Both the position numbers and the translations under genes were made by a program. A stretch of 15,137 bases of DNA from contig CAIVEA010000412.1 in the NCBI GenBank assembly GCA_903904765.1, positions 1-15,137 on the forward strand, written 5' to 3'. Below, piece after piece: positions 1 through 6,911 of this stretch; positions within the stretch are counted from its first letter, which is position 1; each line of letters begins with the position of its first letter. Source of the DNA: an uncultured Chloroflexota bacterium (GTDB lineage: Bacteria > Chloroflexota > Anaerolineae > Aggregatilineales > Phototrophicaceae). A model generated the notes under the pieces. That model had not been told where the DNA came from. It made no database searches and saw only the letters and a program-made list of their open reading frames with translations.

Positions 1-163
1 GTTTGCGGCTGGCAGGTTCGCCGCGCAGGGCCTCGCGGATGTCCTGCACATTCATACCTGCGGTCAGACGCTCCACCGACTCGTCGACGAGTTCAAAGAC
101 GGCCTTTTTAAGACCCTTCTCTTTTACATCGTCCAAAAAGGATGGAAAGGGGAGTACGGACAT
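1..163 (-). CDS. Probable cytochrome b subunit, N-terminal 54 residues (partial)
   Basis: A reading frame on the minus strand begins with ATG at 163 and runs off the left edge of the window, giving 54 codons that begin MSVLPFPSFLDDVKEKG and end with LRGEPASRK. A clear ribosome binding site (GAGGAGA) lies about five bases before the ATG. The frame follows the Rieske gene by 53 bases on the same strand. The visible part has no membrane segment. It is a charged, helical leader (ELVDESVERLTAG, DIREALRGEP), which resembles the cytosolic extension before the first helix of cytochrome b in Chloroflexota and related bacteria. Cytochrome b would carry the hemes and quinol sites of a bc1/b6f-like complex. 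The assignment rests on gene order and remembered resemblance of the leader, so it is moderate. The heme-ligating histidines are outside the window. Confidence 0.6.
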   Translation of the reverse strand, partial: MSVLPFPSFLDDVKEKGLKKAVFELVDESVERLTAGMNVQDIREALRGEPASRK

Positions 164-216
164 ACAGTCTCCTCGTTACAAACACGTGTCCGACTACGGA
201 ACGTTACAGGCTCGCG

Positions 217-804
217 CTAAACATGCCCGTTGCGCTTCAAACGCGCACCGGTATTGATCGCCACACTCAAAATCTTCTTGCCGTTCAACGGAATTGGATC
301 GCCATTTTCGTTGGTTTCGGCGCTGCTGCCGTCTTCAAACGTCAGCTTGCTCTTGAAGCGATCCAAGCTGCGCGGGGCAGGCCCTTCGATCCACTTGCCA
401 TTCAGTTCGTATTTCGAACCGTGACACGGGCATTCGAAGCGATGGTTGGTTTCGACCCACTTCGGCAGGCAGCCCAGATGGGTGCAAACGCCGTACAAGG
501 CCACGAAACCTTCGTCGGTGATGTTGGTGAGCCAGAAACGCCCCGAAGGAATGTTCACCGGCGGATCGCCCGCAGGCGGGATGGCATCACCAGCAAATGA
601 GAATGTGCCGCCGAACTCGCCTTCTTTGAAGCGCGGCAGCGCAAACCAGATCAAGCCAGCTGTAGCCTGACCGAGGATGAGCGCGATGGACGCGCCCCAG
701 ATGTAATACAGAAACTCACGTCGGCTGGGGGCGCTAACTTGAACAGACTGGCCTGCTTTTGCCAATCCATCAGGTTTCGCTTTGGTCACGCTTGCTGTCG
801 CCAT
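217..804 (-). CDS. Rieske [2Fe-2S] iron-sulfur protein of a quinol-oxidising cytochrome complex
   Basis: The 195-residue protein has both Rieske cluster motifs. CTHLGC gives ligands Cys107 and His109, and CPCHGS gives Cys125 and His128; Cys112 and Cys127 are placed to form the usual disulfide. Residues about 32-57 form one membrane anchor, preceded by SRREFL, a twin-arginine-like signal. This fits an uncleaved Tat-exported protein with its cluster domain outside the membrane. The family passes electrons from quinol at cytochrome b to a cytochrome c-type or other acceptor. The start at 804 is preferred over an upstream in-frame ATG at 828 because GGGAGA lies seven bases before it. It is the first gene of a leftward operon whose next gene is probably cytochrome b, the usual order for these complexes. 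The family call is firm; whether the complex is bc1-like, b6f-like or an alternative type is not decided here. Confidence 0.95.
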   Translation of the reverse strand: MATASVTKAKPDGLAKAGQSVQVSAPSRREFLYYIWGASIALILGQATAGLIWFALPRFKEGEFGGTFSFAGDAIPPAGDPPVNIPSGRFWLTNITDEGFVALYGVCTHLGCLPKWVETNHRFECPCHGSKYELNGKWIEGPAPRSLDRFKSKLTFEDGSSAETNENGDPIPLNGKKILSVAINTGARLKRNGHV

Positions 805-945
805 GCAGTGTCTCCCTGACAAACACAAGACGGGTCAAGAGTTTATCGCAGACACCGAAAAGAAACCACAGTGTGATTTCGGATTTGTGTACGGGCTGCG
901 TATTACAAACGAAAGTACGGCGGTGCGGGGCTTCACCGTGTGTAA

Positions 946-974
946 AATATATCACAAGCGATATAGGGTGTCAA
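946..974 (-). promoter_or_regulatory. Sigma70-type promoter for the Rieske operon
   Basis: On the minus strand TTGACA (974-969) is followed after 17 bases by TATATT (951-946), close to the housekeeping consensus. The predicted start, near 939, leaves a leader of about 135 bases before the Rieske ATG. The divergent gap 805-1218 holds this promoter and the rnd promoter. No further gene is seen there. Confidence 0.75.
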
Positions 975-1131
975 AAAAAACTTATCTGCGGTGTCCGGCT
1001 TATTTCCCCCGCCGCACTATTCTCTATGATAACCACGATACGCCGCAGAAACGAGTCACAATTTGCGCCAATTGTTGACCGATTGCGCCACCCATCAGGC
1101 CGATCTTTACGAGATGGCGATTCGGTTGCCC

Positions 1132-1160
1132 TTGAATGAGCATCCTGACGCATTTATAGT
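1132..1160 (+). promoter_or_regulatory. Sigma70-type promoter for the rnd operon
   Basis: TTGAAT (1132-1137) and TATAGT (1155-1160) are separated by exactly 17 bases. The expected transcript start near 1167 lies about 50 bases before the ATG at 1219. This argues against the longer reading frame that could begin at a TTG at 1063, because that start would not be in the transcript. Confidence 0.6.
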
Positions 1161-1218
1161 TGTGGTTGTTTGGACAGCAACCATCGCTCGTGTACTTTCG
1201 ACGGCGAAAGTGGATTTG

Positions 1219-2358
1219 ATGAAATGGCCCTTCTCTCCAGCAGTCTATATTGACCATGACACCGATTTTCAGCGGTTGGTTGGCACCCTCTCTAACGAGC
1301 CACTGATTGCGATTGATACCGAGTCCAACAGCCTGTACGCCTACCGCGAACGGGTGTGCCTCGTGCAAATCTCCACCCGCACGGCGGATTACATCGTTGA
1401 CCCGTTGCGGGTGGCGGATTTAAGTCCACTGGGGCCGCTGCTCCAGAACCCCGCCATCGAAAAAGTCTTTCACGCCGCCGAATACGACTTGCTGTGCCTG
1501 AAGCGCGATTACGGCTTCGTGGTGCATAATTTGTTCGATACGATGGTGGCTGCCCGCGTGTTGGGACGCAAGCTGGTCGGCTTGCACAACCTGCTGGCGG
1601 AATATTGCGGCGTGCAGCAGGTGGACAAAAGCCACCAGCGCGACGATTGGGGACAGCGCCCCTTGCCCGAAGATGGCCTGCTGTACGCGCAGCAGGACAC
1701 CCACTACCTGCCCACCTTGCGCGACTCATTGGCTGCCGAACTACAAGCCGCAGGCCGAACCGAAGAAGCAGCGGAAATCTTCGCGGAGTATGCCAGTGTA
1801 GAACCCACCGAACGCAGTTTCGACCCCGACGGCTACTGGCGCATCGGCATTCCAGCGGATTTGAGCCGGCGGCAGATGGCGATTTTGCGCGAGGTGTATT
1901 TGCTGCGCGAACGACTGGCGGAAGAACGGGACGTGCCGCCCTTCAAAGTCTTTTCGGACAAGAACCTGCTGGCCTTCGCGGAAACACCAGTGACCAGCGC
2001 CCGCGATCTGGAGCGCATCAAGGGGATGACCCCGCAGCAGGTGCGGCGCTACGGACGCGACATCATGGAAGCCATCGAGCAGGGCAAACACGCGCCCAAC
2101 CCGCGCCCCCCTGCCCGCCCGCCCGATCTCGACCCGCAGGTGGTGGAACGATTCAGCGCCCTCAAGGACTGGCGGCGGATGCGCGCCGAACAGCGCGGCG
2201 TGGAATCCGACGTGATTCTTTCCAAGAACGCGCTGTGGGATATTGCCTTCAAACTGCCGCGCACGCTAGGCGAAATGCAGCGCATCAACGGCTTAGGCCC
2301 ATGGCGGCGGGCGACCTATGGCGGCGAAATTCTGGAGATTCTGGAACGGGTTGGCTGA
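1219..2358 (+). CDS. rnd: Ribonuclease D (3'-to-5' exoribonuclease)
   Basis: The protein has 379 residues, close to the usual 370-380 for RNase D, a cytoplasmic exonuclease that trims tRNA precursors and other structured RNAs from the 3' end. The DEDDy catalytic signature is complete: Asp33 and Glu35 in IDTES, Asp90 in FHAAEYD, and Tyr156/Asp160 in YAQQD. Two C-terminal HRDC-like helical domains follow, about residues 205-295 (containing ERIKGMTPQQVRRYG) and 300-379 (containing INGLGPWRRATYG). The ATG at 1219 was chosen because it follows the promoter at 1132-1160 and starts the conserved domain at the normal place. Its ribosome binding site is weak (GGCGAAAG, about ten bases upstream). It is the first gene of a four-gene operon with a hydrolase-fold protein, lipB and a membrane protein. 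Confidence 0.93.
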   Translation: MKWPFSPAVYIDHDTDFQRLVGTLSNEPLIAIDTESNSLYAYRERVCLVQISTRTADYIVDPLRVADLSPLGPLLQNPAIEKVFHAAEYDLLCLKRDYGFVVHNLFDTMVAARVLGRKLVGLHNLLAEYCGVQQVDKSHQRDDWGQRPLPEDGLLYAQQDTHYLPTLRDSLAAELQAAGRTEEAAEIFAEYASVEPTERSFDPDGYWRIGIPADLSRRQMAILREVYLLRERLAEERDVPPFKVFSDKNLLAFAETPVTSARDLERIKGMTPQQVRRYGRDIMEAIEQGKHAPNPRPPARPPDLDPQVVERFSALKDWRRMRAEQRGVESDVILSKNALWDIAFKLPRTLGEMQRINGLGPWRRATYGGEILEILERVG

Positions 2359-2396
2359 TCGTCCTGAACAATCGTCACGATGACGGAGATGCAGAC

Positions 2397-3140
2397 ATGC
2401 CCATTTACGACCCGAATCGTGTGGAATACGGCATCACCAGCGGTCATATTGACATTGTGATGGACAGCGGTGGACAGCTTCCGGCGTACTGGGCGTATCC
2501 CAGCAGCGGACACCTCTTTCCGGCGATTGCGCTCATCCATGATTGGTGGGGACTCACCCCGTTGATACGGCGGCTGGCGAACCTATTCGCACAGTCCGGC
2601 TACTATGTGGTCGCGCCCGACCTGTTCGATGGGCTGGTGGCCGAATCGCCCGCGCAGGCGCTGGAACTGGTGAAAACGTTGGGCGAGGGTGGCTATCCGC
2701 GTGTGGATGCGGCGCTGGCGGCGCTGGAAAGCCACCACAACACCAACCGTGATGTGGCGGCGCTGGGCATCGGCATGGGTGGCAGTCTGGCCTATGAAGC
2801 CGCCATCACCCGCACCAATCTGGAAGCGGCCATCTCGGTCTACGGCTTCCCGCAAAAGTACCTCGGACGCTTCGCCAAAGCCCCCACCCCAATTCTGGCG
2901 CTGTATGGCGAGCATGAGCCGTTCACACTCCCGCCCGTGCTGAACAAGCTGCAAGCCGAACTACGCGCCAGCGCCCACAAGCTGCCGCATGAGTTCGTGA
3001 TTCTACCCGGTGTGGGGCGAGATTTCTTCGGGGAGCAGGCCACCGAAGCCGAGCAAACGCAAGGGCGCGCCGCCTTGAGCCACATCTTCGCCTTTTTAGA
3101 CAAATATCTGCGCGGGCCAATGCGCCCGAAAATCCTATGA
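2397..3140 (+). CDS. Dienelactone hydrolase-fold protein lacking the catalytic triad
   Basis: This 247-residue protein aligns by eye along its whole length with the dienelactone hydrolase (alpha/beta hydrolase) family. Visible family features are ALIHDWWGL near residue 45-53, YYVVAPDLFDG at 69-79, a nucleophile elbow at 124-129, GEHEPF at 171-176 and LPGVGRDFFG at 203-212. At all three catalytic positions the expected residue is missing. The elbow reads GIGMGG instead of GxCxGG (Gly126), the acid position holds Glu174 instead of Asp, and the base position holds Arg208 where His is expected. It therefore probably cannot hydrolyse esters by the normal mechanism and may bind a ligand or partner instead. 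The start ATG at 2397 has GGAG about eight bases upstream. The TGA overlaps the lipB ATG, so translation is likely coupled. The fold is clear; the function is unknown. Confidence 0.85.
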   Translation: MPIYDPNRVEYGITSGHIDIVMDSGGQLPAYWAYPSSGHLFPAIALIHDWWGLTPLIRRLANLFAQSGYYVVAPDLFDGLVAESPAQALELVKTLGEGGYPRVDAALAALESHHNTNRDVAALGIGMGGSLAYEAAITRTNLEAAISVYGFPQKYLGRFAKAPTPILALYGEHEPFTLPPVLNKLQAELRASAHKLPHEFVILPGVGRDFFGEQATEAEQTQGRAALSHIFAFLDKYLRGPMRPKIL

Positions 3141-3841
3141 GCGCCCCCCTTTCGCCGTCCGCTGTCTGTCAGGTGCGCCTGCCGGGGCGCGTGGACTACG
3201 AATCCGCGCTGGCGGAACAGAACGCGCTGGCAGAAGCACGCGGACGCGGCGCAATCCCCGACCAACTGCTGCTGCTGGAACACCCCCACACCTACACCCT
3301 CGGCACATCGGCGCATGATGAGCATTTGCTGCTGACCCCGCCGGAGCTAGAGGCGCGGGGCATTCGCGTTTACCACGTAGATCGCGGCGGCGACATCACC
3401 TATCACGGGCCGGGGCAGATCGTGGGCTACCCGATCATGGCGCTGCCGCGTGAATCCGAAGGGCTGCGGGCGGATGTGGTGGGGTATGTGCGGCGGTTGG
3501 AGACGGTCATCATTCGCTTGCTGGCGGATTACGGCCTACAGGGGCAGCCTATCGCGGGGCTGACGGGCGTATGGGTGCAAACGCCATCCGGCGCAGCGAA
3601 GGTATGCGCCATCGGCGTGCGCGTGAACGTGAAGGCCGTCACCAAGCACGGTTTCGCGCTGAATGTGAATACCGATCTGGACTATTTCGGTGGGATTATC
3701 CCGTGTGGCATCCGCGATAAGGGCGTGACCAGCCTCGCGGCGCTGCTGGGTGCGCCACAGGATATGGCGCAGGTGCGGGAACGGTTGATCGCGCACTTCG
3801 GCGCAGTCTACGGGCGCGAGATGCAGGTAGGCGAGACATGA
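3137..3841 (+). CDS. lipB: Octanoyl-[acyl carrier protein]:protein N-octanoyltransferase (lipoyltransferase LipB)
   Basis: LipB moves the octanoyl group from acyl carrier protein to a lysine of lipoyl domains (pyruvate and 2-oxoglutarate dehydrogenases, glycine cleavage H protein), the first step of lipoate assembly in the cytoplasm. The 234-residue sequence carries the family blocks in order: EHPHTYTLG (48-56), RGGDITYHGPGQ (83-94), GVWV then AKVCAIGVRV (154-163) with catalytic Lys155, HGFALNVNTDL (171-181), and IIPCGI with catalytic Cys190. Length is normal. It begins at ATG 3137 inside the stop of the preceding gene (ATGA), and its own stop overlaps the next gene in the same way. LipA, the radical SAM enzyme that would insert sulfur, is not in the window. 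Confidence 0.96.
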   Translation: MSAPLSPSAVCQVRLPGRVDYESALAEQNALAEARGRGAIPDQLLLLEHPHTYTLGTSAHDEHLLLTPPELEARGIRVYHVDRGGDITYHGPGQIVGYPIMALPRESEGLRADVVGYVRRLETVIIRLLADYGLQGQPIAGLTGVWVQTPSGAAKVCAIGVRVNVKAVTKHGFALNVNTDLDYFGGIIPCGIRDKGVTSLAALLGAPQDMAQVRERLIAHFGAVYGREMQVGET

Positions 3842-4359
3842 TCTGGATTGATCCGCGCACGGCGGCAGCGGTGGGGCTGACTTTCGCGTTTATGGCAGCG
3901 GGGCTGGGACGCGCTCTGCCGCTGGATGGCAGCGGAATTGTGCCGCTGGTGGTCAGCACCGTCTTCCTCACGGGATATTTCTACCTGTGGCGCACGCTGC
4001 TGCGCTTGCCGGTGGCACTGGTCATCACCGTGCGCCGCGCCCGTCACGCGCAAACCCGCTACGGACTGACCCGCCGTGAAAGTTTGCGCGATGGCTATGT
4101 GCGCGGTTTCCTCGATACGCGCCGCTGGACAGTAGGGCCGCTGGCGCTGTTTGACCGGATGGCGGTGTTTTGTCTGGCGATGCTGGCCTGCACCCCCGGC
4201 GCGGCGTTGTTGCTTTTGCGCTTGGGGGGCATCATCGGCCTTGCGCTGATGCTCACGGTGTACCTGCTGCGCGGCACGTTCGCATGGCTGGTGGACGAAG
4301 CACCGCGCCCCGATGGGATAAACCGTCCGGCGCTGCCATTCCTCGACCTGCGCGATTAG
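3838..4359 (+). CDS. Small integral membrane protein of unknown function
   Basis: The family of this 173-residue protein is not recognised. Hydrophobic stretches suggest four membrane helices: about residues 8-26, 33-53, 104-124 and 127-151. An Arg-rich segment (VRRARHAQTRYGLTRRESLRDG) between helices two and three probably faces the cytoplasm. The start ATG at 3838 overlaps the lipB stop (ATGA), so it is almost certainly the last gene of the rnd-lipB operon and coupled to lipB translation. The stop lies 15 bases before the end of the convergent gene at 4375-4707. No hairpin terminator is seen between them. Codon use and frame look like those of its neighbours, so the gene is probably real, but no function can be read from it. 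Confidence 0.8.
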   Translation: MIWIDPRTAAAVGLTFAFMAAGLGRALPLDGSGIVPLVVSTVFLTGYFYLWRTLLRLPVALVITVRRARHAQTRYGLTRRESLRDGYVRGFLDTRRWTVGPLALFDRMAVFCLAMLACTPGAALLLLRLGGIIGLALMLTVYLLRGTFAWLVDEAPRPDGINRPALPFLDLRD

Positions 4360-4374
4360 TCCGCCGCATCCGTT

Positions 4375-4707
4375 TCAGTTTGTTTCGTCTGTCTCGCTCG
4401 CCTCATCCTCTTCGCTCGACAGGATGATGCCATGTAGCTCCTCGAAGGCACGTTCCATCTCACGCGCATCAAACTGTGCGTTCACCACCACGCGGCGCAA
4501 CGGCTCAAGGTTGCCGATGATATGTTCCGCCAGTTTGGTCTGACGGTCTTTTTCGCGCAGTTGGGCGGTTTCCGGCGGCAGCACCGCGAACAGGCGCTCG
4601 TAGGCGCGTTCGCCGTCGCGCAACTTGAGCGCCATCACGTCTAGCAGTTCGCGGAAGCGCATAATCTCCTGCCGGACTTTTTCAATGTGTTCAGGATTGC
4701 TCACCAT
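4375..4707 (-). CDS. Uncharacterised 110-residue helical protein
   Basis: I do not recognise this protein. It is almost entirely predicted helix, rich in Glu, Arg and Leu, with heptad-like spacing over about residues 5-95 (HIEKVRQEIMRFRELLDVMA and REMERAFEELHGII). Its tail is acidic (SSEEDEASETDETN). There is no signal peptide or membrane segment. It starts at ATG 4707, immediately followed by a possible GTG at 4704. A GAGG motif lies about ten bases upstream of the ATG, inside a predicted hairpin loop. It follows the SPFH gene by 82 bases on the same strand, so the two are probably co-transcribed. A role with the membrane scaffold is possible but is only a guess from position. Confidence 0.7.
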   Translation of the reverse strand: MVSNPEHIEKVRQEIMRFRELLDVMALKLRDGERAYERLFAVLPPETAQLREKDRQTKLAEHIIGNLEPLRRVVVNAQFDAREMERAFEELHGIILSSEEDEASETDETN

Positions 4708-4710
4708 TTG

Positions 4711-4753
4711 CCACTTGCCTCAAAAACAAGTGGACACAGCTTGCGCTGTGTCC
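4711..4753 (-). promoter_or_regulatory. Two overlapping RNA hairpins between the SPFH gene and the next gene
   Basis: On the transcribed strand GGACACAGC and GCTGTGTCC form a perfect nine-base stem with a four-base loop (4732-4753). Immediately after it, CCACTTG and CAAGTGG form a seven-base stem (4711-4733) whose loop holds five U residues and the GAGG of the next gene. The two stems share two bases (4732-4733), so they cannot both form fully. The first hairpin with the nearby U run could partly terminate after the SPFH gene; the second could mask the ribosome binding site. The nine-base palindrome also resembles short dispersed palindromes of Chloroflexota and cyanobacteria, from memory. 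Confidence 0.45.
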
Positions 4754-4789
4754 CTACAGAAAACGAGTACGGTTGAGGAGTCTGCGCGG

Positions 4790-6586
4790 TTAGCTCTGGG
4801 GCGCGTCCGTGCTGGTCGTGGTGTTCATCTTCTGGATTTCGCTGCGGAGCATCATGCCCAGCAACGCCTCCACCAGACTGCCGCCACCCTGCCCGTTGCC
4901 ACCGCCATTGACCGCGATTTCCGGGATGATGCGTACCTTCTGGTCGCCCACGATCTGCATGAGTTGAACGGCAGTGAACCCCTGCTGACCCATCGCTTCC
5001 GCACCAGCGCGGTATGCCGAAGCCTTCGCTTCACCGATGGCGCGTACCGCTTCGGCCTCACCTTGCGCCTTCAAACGGGTCGACTCGGCCTCACCTTCGG
5101 CCTGCTTGATCTGAGAACGCGCTTGCAGTTCAGCGATGCTCACACCCTGTTCCGACTTCACCATGCTCTGTTGAATGTCGGCCAGTTCGGTAGCGCGTAC
5201 CAACTGCTGACGCTGCGTTTGTGCTTCCTGCTGCACCTGATAGGTCTTGTTCTGTTCTTCCGCCAGCTTACGGTCGGTCAGCGTTTGCATCAGCGCGGGC
5301 GGCGGCACAATCTTGCCGATCAGTGTGTCAATCGCTTCCACATCGTAGGTGCGGATGGCTTTGCCCACATGCACAGTGGCTTCCGACTGGCGATCACTAC
5401 GGGCATTCAGGAAGTCCAGCACGGTATAGGACTGCGCCGCGTTGCGGAAGTAGTTGCTGACAATGGGCTGCAACACATGGTCTACCATGTTCTGCACCGA
5501 CCCGATGCGCGAGATCACTTTCGGCGCTTCCAGTGCGCCCACATGGATGATCTGCGCCACATCCAACTCGAAGGTGAAACCATCTTTCGAGTTAACCGTG
5601 ATCGAGGCCAACGTGGAGTCATAGCTGTGCGCTTCGGTGCGCGGCGACCAGTTCAGCACGATGTTGGTGGTCGGAACCAGTTCGACCTTCATGATGTGCG
5701 TGTTGATGGGGTGCTTGCCCGGATACAGCGGCGTGACCCACACGCCCTTATGCCCGACATTCACCAGATCGCCGTGCTTGAACTCCACACCACTCACATC
5801 AATATGCGCTTTGCCAACATACGAGATGACCACACCCACATAGCCGATGGGAATTTCGGTCATGGGAACCTGTTCCACCTGCACGAACCAAGGATTCAAG
5901 TTCCACGAGCCGGAGAGCAGCACCTGTTCCTGCAAACCACGCCGCCCGCCTGATTGCAAAAAGGCCTGCGCGTTCTGGAAGTTGTCGTGGCCGGGGATAT
6001 ACAGACCGGCGATTTCGCCTTCATCAATCGGCGCGCCGTCCAGCGTGGTCACAATGCCCACCTGATCCGGTTCGACCTGATAGATTTCCAGATCATCCTT
6101 GTTCATGCCGTGCTGGTTGGCGGTGGCCGCCGTAATCACGGTGAACAGAGCGGTGTTGATGCGGTACGCACCCGCCGTCAGGATGCCGATCTGACGACCT
6201 TTTTCGCCGCCATTGGTCAGGAACTTACGCGCATCCTGAAAATCATCACTATCCACCACGCGCCCCAGAATGCGCTCTGCTGGAATAGATGACCCGTCCG
6301 CCGCCACCACCAGCCCGATCTGACCGGGGGGAATGACCGTAACAGATACTTTCCGCACACTGTAGAACCAGGGAACATAACCGAAGTGGAAACCGGGGGC
6401 AAGCGTGTCCGCCTGATAACCAGCTTCGCCGTTAAGCGCGATCAAGCGATCGGGCGGCAACGATTTGCGCGAGGTACGCTTGATGACCACACCCACTTCT
6501 CGCTCATTAATGATGACCAGTCCGGTGACGGCAATCAAGCCAAAAATCACCGCAACGACAGCCACAATCGGGATCAAAATGTCCAT
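4790..6586 (-). CDS. SPFH/Band 7 (flotillin-like) membrane scaffold protein with repeated N-terminal modules
   Basis: The protein has 598 residues and one N-terminal membrane segment (about 4-26), with the rest probably cytoplasmic or membrane-associated. Residues about 30-305 contain four related modules, each beginning with a VGVV/IGLV/VGIV-type strand (about 31, 90, 176 and 250). Modules two and three are clearest, sharing DG.PI, a gap, then DFQDARKFL / NFQNAQAFL and GG..G.Q. An SPFH domain follows (about 300-430), then a long Ala/Glu/Gln coiled coil (about 430-540), as in flotillins, and a Gly-rich tail (VNGGGNGQGGGS) with a short amphipathic end. Flotillin-type proteins form oligomeric membrane domains; the substrate or client is unknown here. 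The start has a strong ribosome binding site (GGGGGAGGA, nine bases away). A weak -10 (TATGAT, 6660-6655) lacks a convincing -35. Confidence 0.9.
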   Translation of the reverse strand: MDILIPIVAVVAVIFGLIAVTGLVIINEREVGVVIKRTSRKSLPPDRLIALNGEAGYQADTLAPGFHFGYVPWFYSVRKVSVTVIPPGQIGLVVAADGSSIPAERILGRVVDSDDFQDARKFLTNGGEKGRQIGILTAGAYRINTALFTVITAATANQHGMNKDDLEIYQVEPDQVGIVTTLDGAPIDEGEIAGLYIPGHDNFQNAQAFLQSGGRRGLQEQVLLSGSWNLNPWFVQVEQVPMTEIPIGYVGVVISYVGKAHIDVSGVEFKHGDLVNVGHKGVWVTPLYPGKHPINTHIMKVELVPTTNIVLNWSPRTEAHSYDSTLASITVNSKDGFTFELDVAQIIHVGALEAPKVISRIGSVQNMVDHVLQPIVSNYFRNAAQSYTVLDFLNARSDRQSEATVHVGKAIRTYDVEAIDTLIGKIVPPPALMQTLTDRKLAEEQNKTYQVQQEAQTQRQQLVRATELADIQQSMVKSEQGVSIAELQARSQIKQAEGEAESTRLKAQGEAEAVRAIGEAKASAYRAGAEAMGQQGFTAVQLMQIVGDQKVRIIPEIAVNGGGNGQGGGSLVEALLGMMLRSEIQKMNTTTSTDAPQS

Positions 6587-6710
6587 GTGCGTCTGTTCCT
6601 CCCCCGCCTCTCTGGACGGGAAATCCCTGTTAGGGTATGAAACGAACCTTTCCCATCATACACCCGCAGGGAAAGATTCGACGTAATCTATTATCGGACG
6701 GTTTATGGTG

Positions 6711-6741
6711 TTTGTATCCCCCAGAAAGCGGGGAGTACAAA
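6711..6741. repeat. Intergenic inverted repeat upstream of the SPFH gene
   Basis: TTTGTA (6711-6716) pairs with TACAAA (6736-6741), and CCCC (6719-6722) with GGGG (6730-6733), giving about an eleven-pair hairpin with a seven-base loop and a small internal mismatch. There is no U run on either side, so it is not a typical terminator. The rest of the gap 6587-6911 holds a palindromic repeat and the terminator of the permease operon. Confidence 0.4.
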
Positions 6742-6758
6742 AGAGGGAAAACGAAGAA

Positions 6759-6823
6759 CCTCACCCCTCAGTCCCCTCTCCAACATGCGGAGTACCGCTG
6801 GAGAGGGGAAGCAAGACGCATCA
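6759..6823. repeat. Mosaic palindromic repeat, copy A
   Basis: A 23-base arm made of CCTCACCCC, TCAGT and CCCCTCTCC (6759-6781) is followed by GGAGAGGGG (6800-6808), which pairs with the last nine bases. The loop contains GCGGAGTACCGC (6787-6798), itself a short hairpin. The flank AAGCAAGACGCATC continues to about 6823. The same arm recurs at 14893 with one change and, inverted, at 12666-12688. The inner motif recurs inverted at 15122. No coding frame or transposase is associated. Confidence 0.8.
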
Positions 6824-6846
6824 GGATGAGGGTTGTGCATCAAAAC

Positions 6847-6872
6847 AAAATCCCCTGCGGGAAGGGGATTTT
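6847..6872 (-). terminator. Intrinsic terminator of the ABC permease operon
   Basis: AAAATCCCCT (6847-6856) and AGGGGATTTT (6863-6872) form a perfect ten-base stem with a six-base loop, 39 bases after the stop of the last permease gene. On the minus strand the stem ends in TTTT, followed by GTTTTG. The symmetric A/T ends mean it could also work on the plus strand. Confidence 0.8.
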
Positions 6873-6911
6873 GCAGATTGAACGTGGTTGCGGGCGGTGG
6901 CGGCTTGCCGA

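Noticed and set aside
1063..1218. 52-codon N-terminal extension of RNase D from a TTG start
   Set aside because: It would begin before the predicted promoter at 1132-1160, and the extension is not family-like.
1605..2396. Long open frame running into the hydrolase gene from inside rnd
   Set aside because: It lies in another frame of the clearly coding rnd gene and gives an Arg/Pro/Ala-rich low-complexity translation. The real start with a ribosome binding site is at 2397.
4625..5953. 442-codon open frame antisense to the SPFH gene
   Set aside because: Its translation is His/Arg/Leu-rich without any recognisable motif and mirrors the real gene on the minus strand.
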